In this document: in pieces, positions 57,793-64,000 of the stretch | How the letters are laid out: each line of letters begins with the position of its first letter | Numbering within the stretch: the stretch's first letter is position 1 | Origin: Lumbricus terrestris | Taxonomy: Eukaryota; Annelida; Clitellata; Crassiclitellata; Lumbricidae | Reading direction: 5' to 3' | Assembly: GCA_949752735.1 (NCBI GenBank) | Contig: OX457037.1 | Span: 38,415,596 to 38,479,595 of the forward strand | Length of the DNA: 64,000 nt | Notes under the pieces: model-generated | What the model was told of the DNA's origin: nothing | What the model saw: only the letters and a program-made list of their open reading frames with translations | Database searches by the model: none | Translations under genes and position numbers: made by a program

Positions 57793-58149
57793 TTGAGGTC
57801 AGTCACGTGGCGACAATAATGTGATCTCATATATAATATTTGTGAAGTCCAACATGTAAGTCCAACATGTCCTGTAACATGACTAGCGTCCTCACTAACA
57901 CTGTCTTCTTTCCCTAACAATGCCCACTTAATATCTATAATGCACGTGCGATTGTCAGATGCAAATAAAGTCTACTTGCTTACTTACTTACTTCTATAAT
58001 AGTGAATAATAATTATCTGCGGCTTTTTCAAACTCACACAACGCATTATGATTACAATCAGTAATGAATGGATGATCACAAATTATTACAGGAGTTGCAT
58101 TCAACTGTTGGCAGCCATGCAAGGCGTCCATAATGTCATCACGTCCTAT

Positions 58150-58495
58150 ACTGCTCAGTTTACCAGCGCCATCTGACGAATGGAAGGTTGAGTGGACCTC
58201 TTTGGGAGGATATACCACTTGTAATATTAAAAGTGTTTGAAATATCGCAAAAAGGAATTTTAAGAAATTGTAATTCGCTGGAACTATATTGTCCATTGTC
58301 ATCTCTTTCAATGTCTCTTAATAATATTACCATTAAGTATGCTAGTAATATTGAGTGCCACACGGGCGTCTGTCTACCAGGCGTCTAATCAATCAGTTAT
58401 CTTCCTGCCACTCAGTTTACCAACGCCATCTGCCAAATGGAAGGTTGAGTGGACCTTTTGGGAGGGTAGCGCTTGTAATATTAAGAGTAGGCCTA
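58150..58495 (+). repeat. Dispersed direct repeat pair
   Basis: CTCAGTTTACC(A)GCGCCATCT, ATGGAAGGTTGAGTGGACC and TTTGGGAGG with CTTGTAATATTAA occur at 58,152-58,230 and 58,411-58,483, about 260 bases apart. Confidence 0.8.
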
Positions 58496-58721
58496 TCTTG
58501 TTTACCTCTCATATGAGCTGTCAGAAAACATCAGGCCTAATATCTTCATGATGTGTGCTGTTCCCTATGGGACCCTAGTCTGATTGTCGTAAATTTTCAG
58601 TCTTTATATTCGCTTTATTTTTTTCGCAGTTTTCACGTTGACAGTCAACGTTCAACGTTTGGCTGTTAAGATTCCTATCTGACGCTCCCTGAAGATTGAT
58701 TCTATTATTTCTAGAGGAAAT

Positions 58722-58724
<3 letters not shown>

Positions 58725-58801
<77 letters not shown>

Positions 58802-59045
58802 TGTGTGTGTATGTGTGCGTGTGTGTGTGTGTGAGAGAGAGAGAAACAGAGAGAGAGACAGACGGACAGACTATCATTTCTATACAGATAGACAGACAGA
58901 CAGATACAGATGGAGAGACAGACAGACAGAGAAACAGAGAAACAGAGACAGAGACAGCGAGACAGAGAGACGGAGACATAGACAAAAACAGAAACAGAGA
59001 CATAGAGACAGAAAGACACAGGCACAGAGACAGACACACACAAAA
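58725..59045 (+). repeat. (GA)n, (GT)n and (GACA)n microsatellite cluster
   Basis: 75 bases of pure GA, then GT-rich and GAGACA-rich sequence. All long frames across it are repeat-driven. Confidence 0.96.
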
Positions 59046-59304
59046 GCATGTCCATCTGGTTAAGACGATTGCTGAAGACTGATATAATTATCGTCTGCTG
59101 CAGCGATTCGTCTAAGAAAATATCGGTCGATTGCTTCCTTTGGGATTGGCGTCGGGCCATGTATGCACAACCATCCCTCGATCAGAGTCGGAAATAGATT
59201 AATTGAAATAAATGCAATTATTCGACGAGTGGAATCAATCGGATAAATGATGAAAGTGACGATCTATTCTGATCTCACACGGGCGTGCGTATATTTTAAG
59301 AACA

Positions 59305-59335
59305 TTTATATGGCGCCAATGTTCAGGACAAAAGA
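59305..59335 (-). repeat. LINE/SINE-type terminus
   Basis: GAACATTGGCGCCATATAAATGTTC on the minus strand (in pieces), like the terminus at the window start. Confidence 0.35.
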
Positions 59336-59412
59336 CATCGATCAAAAAGGATGTCTTGATTCGTTCACATCGAGATGCGATAGCATGAGATTTGTAGGTC
59401 TCTAAAAGACTC

Positions 59413-59611
59413 AATGTCGTAATGTAGATTAGTATTTTTTTATTATTATTATGATTATTGTTTTTATTATTTCTATTATTGTTATTATTATTATTACTAA
59501 AATGTAGATTATTATTATTATTATTATTATTACTAAAATGTAGATTATTATTATTATTATTATTATTACTAAAATGTAGATTATTATTATTATTATTATT
59601 AAAATGTAGAC

Positions 59612-59665
<54 letters not shown>
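59413..59665 (+). repeat. (ATT)n array with a recurring AAAATGTAGA insert
   Basis: ATT tracts are interrupted four times by (ACT)AAAATGTAGA(T/C) at intervals of about 35 bases, forming a higher-order repeat. Confidence 0.9.
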
Positions 59666-59679
59666 CACACTGAAACAAA

Positions 59680-60230
<551 letters not shown>

Positions 60231-60317
60231 TATTACATACGTTTCTTACGCGTGCAAGGTCACACAGATATGTGAATAGGAGGCGTGAAACAGATTATTG
60301 GTGCCTCCCTCCTGTAC

Positions 60318-61080
60318 TTCGGGGCCGTCCATAAAGTACGTCACGCTCCAGGGGGGAGGAGTGTAAGAAAGTGTGACAGTTTGTGACAGGGGAGGGGTCA
60401 GGCTATGTGTGACGTCACACATTTATTTTTAAAATTTTATTTCTAATTTATTTTTTTTAGTAGAATTTAATAGCTTTAAAAATAATTTTCAGAAATTTTG
60501 TGAAACATTTGAATTAGTTTTATGTCAAAATAGCATGAAATGCGTATCTTCTGAATGTGTTGTTCATGATTCCTCTCGCTAGGAGCGCTAGCAATGCTGT
60601 TGCAAAGCCTTGTTTTATGTATGGCCTTGCTTTCGGCGTGCCGGAAGTATTATTATTTCTATGTTGTCCGCTGCATAATTATGTCACTGAGCGACAAATT
60701 CGGAATTTAATTTTTACATATAATAGTAATTATTATATTAAATACAAAATTGTGAGGATTCAGAGGTAATATTTATAATTTAACCATTATTATCATGAAC
60801 TAATAGACAATTATATTACGTCATTCTTTAAAATATATGATACCAAGCCATTGTATTATCTAATAAATACCCACTTTCACTTGTCATCGTATATTAAAAC
60901 AAAATTACACCAGTTTAATAATGAAGTGTGTTTTAGACTAAATTTTGATTTTTAAAAAAATGTTCGAAAGTGTGACGTACTTTAAGGGGGTTCCGAGATT
61001 TGTGACAGTTTGTGACAGGGGGGAGGGGGGGGTTAAAAATGGTCAAAAATAGCGTGACGTACTTTATGGACGGTCCCTTC
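60318..61080. mobile_element. 757-bp element with 27-bp inverted ends
   Basis: Element 60321-61077 starts GGGGCCGTCCATAAAGTACG(TCACGCT). Its reversed end differs from this at one base. TTC flanks both ends (3 bp). Subterminal AGTTTGTGACAGGGG occurs at both sides. No transposase reads through. Similar ends are widespread in invertebrate genomes by recall; the superfamily is left open. Confidence 0.78.
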
Positions 61081-61545
61081 ACACTTGGGTCTGGTACTTC
61101 CAGAAACGAGAACGACGGAGTTAACATCGAGATTCGAGCAAAGAATATTTGCCTATCTTGATTTAGTCGGTCGAAACTTAGAACGATGTTTTATTGGACC
61201 AGAAAAATAAGTTCAAAGTCATCATCTGATGATGACCAGAATTGAATTTTGTATGGTCAATTTATCAGTCTGAAGTGTCAATCTACTTATACGTCAGCGT
61301 CTGGTAGAGGCACTATTAGAGTCACACTTAGATTCAAGTGTCATGTGAGGACACGATAATTAATTATTAAGTAATGGCAGATTAACTTTGGAGCCGAGAC
61401 AGATTGAGGATCATAGAGTCGCTGCATGCATGTCACAGTCTCACAGAACAAATCACCTGTAGACAATTAAAAGCTGATTGATCTTACAAGTACATGTATA
61501 CAATACATCCCGTTCTCAGACAGTAAATTCAGTCTAAAAGGAATC
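61081..61545. other. No gene seen
   Basis: No coding frame, repeat or RNA signature recognised. Confidence 0.5.
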
Positions 61546-61557
61546 TACTATACACTC

Positions 61558-61662
61558 ACACGGATGCACGCGCAGGTGAACATGTGTACATGTGTACATG
61601 TCTGCATGTCTGCATGTGTACATGTGTACATGTGTACGTGTATACATGTGCACGTGTGCGTA
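61558..61662 (+). repeat. ACATGTGT-type simple repeat
   Basis: Imperfect GTACATGT/GCATGTCT units, followed at 61,855-62,215 by a long TATACAT-rich tract. Confidence 0.85.
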
Positions 61663-62404
61663 AATTCGTTGATTCGTTGTTCATTAAATGAATTTTTGTA
61701 GATATAGTGCTTCTTCAAGGGGAATATACTCATAGACAGACTCAGGCGCACCCAACCTTAGCGAGGCCAAAAATAAAACTATGACTGTCTGAAAAGGAGT
61801 TCTACAAACAGAGCGGAGCGTCAAGGGGAAGCCATTTCAGGTCCAGGCTCTGACAATAATTATATACATATACATTATGCATATACAATATATACATGGT
61901 ACAATATACATATACATATACATTATTCAAAGCATAGTTGTGTACATATACATATACATTATACATTATACATTATACATTATACATATACATGCACATA
62001 TACATATATATATATATATATATGCAATTATGCATAATATTATACGTCCACATTAAATATATGCATAGGCCTATATATATACAATTATACATTATACATA
62101 TATGATATATATGCAATTATACATATACATATGCATTATACAATATATATAATGCATATGTATATGTTTGATCCATAATATATATATATATTATATGTAT
62201 ATATATATATCATGGGTCATTTCGAGCGTTTATATGTACATAATAATGTTGTGTGCTGCTGTATTAAAGTGTTAAATCAGTCGCCTGTCAGCAAAAAAGC
62301 GGTAACTGCAATGGCGCCTCTCGCTGCTTCATTACAAAGACACGACGAAGAAGTGCATAGAGATAGGATCAGGAAAGGGAAGGAGCTGATCCAGGGGCAA
62401 GCAG

Positions 62405-62537
62405 GGAAGAAGAAGAAGAAGAAGAAGAAGAAGAAGAAGAAGAAGAAGAAAAGAAGAAGAAGAAGAAGAAGAAGAAGAAAAGAAGAAGAAGAAAAAGAAG
62501 AAGAAGAAGAAGAAAAGAAGAAGAAGAAGAAGAAGCA
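62405..62537 (+). repeat. (GAA)n microsatellite
   Basis: AAG/GAA repeats with AAAAG interruptions. The Lys/Arg/Glu-rich frame is an artefact. Confidence 0.96.
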
Positions 62538-62784
62538 TAATAATTATATAGCTGTTACTCCTGCGGATTTTAGCACGAGGCAAGGCAATGTTAGGAATAG
62601 TAAGCAAAGAAAAAAAGACAATTGAAGTAAAGTAAAGAAATGCAATGCAATGCAGGCAAACTCATATAATTTATATAAAATTGGGCTAAATAAAGAAGAG
62701 AAGCAGATGAGGTAAAGCAAGGTCAGCTTAAGCGCCGTTGCTATAGTACCGCACGTGCTGTGTAACGACGCTGCAGCGATCGTC

Positions 62785-62832
62785 GTATTTGTCATCATCA
62801 TCACCATCATCGTCGTCTTCATCATCATCATC

Positions 62833-62886
<54 letters not shown>

Positions 62887-63024
62887 CCATCATCGTCATC
62901 GTCGTCGTCATCATCATCATGATCGTCAAAATCATAAAAATCATCAAAATTATCATCATCGTCCTCGTCATCGTCATCGTCGCCGTAAGAATCAGCATCA
63001 TCATCGTCAAGAGTCGTCCTCACT

Positions 63025-63118
<94 letters not shown>

Positions 63119-63140
63119 CCATCATCGTCATCATCGTCAT
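62785..63140 (+). repeat. (ATC)n microsatellite
   Basis: Two blocks of pure CAT repeat (about 62,832-62,885 and 63,024-63,118) separated by a degenerate CAT/CGT segment. Poly-Ser, poly-His and poly-Met frames are artefacts. Confidence 0.96.
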
Positions 63141-63653
63141 TATCACGCTCACATACATGCACATATTCATGCACACAATTATTTTACCTTTTGGGAACGT
63201 CGAACCCGTGTCTTGACCTAACCAGGGCTGTACTGGAAAATTTTGAGGTGAGTACGTATATAATCTAGGTCTACACGCTGCAGTCGAATTTTTCGTCTTC
63301 AAAATTTCTGACGACCTGTTTTTTTGGGCGTAAAACGATGTAATTTCATGATTTTTCGTATAAAATCGTGATCTTCTGCTGTTTTCTGCATGTCATTTGA
63401 TTCATAACAACTTTTTAAAACTTTGCTCTTTGTGAGGTAAGTATATAAGCCTACGCTATATAGTGTATACCCGCGTATATATATATAGCCTACCATCGTT
63501 TTCGCAACTACGCACACGATGCAAAACTTTTGTATGTATGCTATATTCGTTTAATTCAGTAAACAACAGACAAAACGCTGTAGGTTTACATTAGCAAAAT
63601 TAACAGTATGGATGCTTAAAGCTTATGGTCAAAATAGTTAAGCTTAGTACCTG

Positions 63654-63900
63654 TTTTGGAATAACATTCTTGGGATAAAGTTTAACGAGTCTTTATTGGG
63701 GAGGATGAAATTGTGAGCCCTTTCTCTGAAGTTATATATTGGGTCACGCTGTATTGGAAAGTGATTACGGAGGACATGAAGTTCATTTCTCTGAACAGCT
63801 TTGAAAAGCACCTTGTCAGCCTCTTGCGCTAAAGTTTCTGCTGTAAGTGTATCGGGATGTAAGTAGCCGACTCGTCTAAGTTTTATTTTCGTGAGGTGAG
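63654..63900 (-). mobile_element. LINE ORF2 C-terminal fragment
   Basis: About 80 codons ending in TAA (63654-63656): KLRRVGYLHPDTLTAETLAQ ... LHVLRNHFP ... FRERAHNFILPNKDSLNFIP-RMLFQNRY. Related to the fragment at 32,205. The upstream part is lost, as usual for 5'-truncated LINE copies. Confidence 0.65.
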
Positions 63901-64000
63901 TAGGCTACACGATGTATACCCGCGTGTGCATGCAGTCCTGGACCTAGCCAATTATGTGTCATACTATGTACATCCTGAAATAAGTCCGTCAAACAGCCCT

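Overview
This is a metazoan nuclear window. It holds spliced protein genes with GT-AG introns (a mitochondrial isocitrate dehydrogenase beta subunit and a PEBP-family protein), tRNA-derived SINEs, LINE tails, DNA transposons, a Ty3/Gypsy-type LTR element and very many microsatellites. No bacterial gene organisation is present. A GnRH/AKH-like peptide precursor points to a bilaterian. The LTR element has the integrase-before-RT order known from Gmr1-like elements of deuterostomes, so a marine invertebrate, perhaps a deuterostome, is my guess; the phylum cannot be fixed from this sequence.

Layout. 1-2.1 kb: the last two coding exons of an unrecognised + strand gene, followed by a T-rich, gene-free stretch to about 7.8 kb that could be a long 3' UTR. 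7.8-10.4 kb: A-rich, probably the 3' UTR of the next gene. 10,464-19,165 (-): complete nine-exon IDH3B-like gene. 19,166-19,979: short divergent intergenic region with YY1-like motifs at both ends. 19,980-25,936 (+): complete five-exon PEBP gene. Introns of both genes carry SINEs, LINE tails, a mini-piggyBac, a hAT-like element, a long hairpin and an inverted/tandem repeat array. 27.8-29.3 kb: a decayed hAT transposon.

29.4-36.3 kb: repeats, palindromes and simple sequence with no convincing gene. 36,318-44,560 (-): an LTR retrotransposon with a 5-bp target duplication, 1,040-bp LTRs, and gag-protease and integrase-RT-RNaseH open frames. Its 5' LTR is split by a MITE that is itself split by a second MITE. 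44,951-45,382 (+): an exon that reads as a signal peptide, a GnRH/AKH-like peptide, an amidation and dibasic site, and an associated peptide. This is the most interesting item in the window.

45.4-64 kb: almost entirely repeats. It contains several MITE families with 8-bp target duplications, SINEs and the LINE whose tail they share, a TGACGTCA-bearing satellite, minisatellites, long ATT/ATC/ATGT/GA tracts, and a LINE ORF C-terminus at the right edge.

The host genes (TCA cycle enzyme, PEBP, neuropeptide) have no visible pathway connection. The only arrangement that suggests shared control is the head-to-head IDH3B/PEBP pair.
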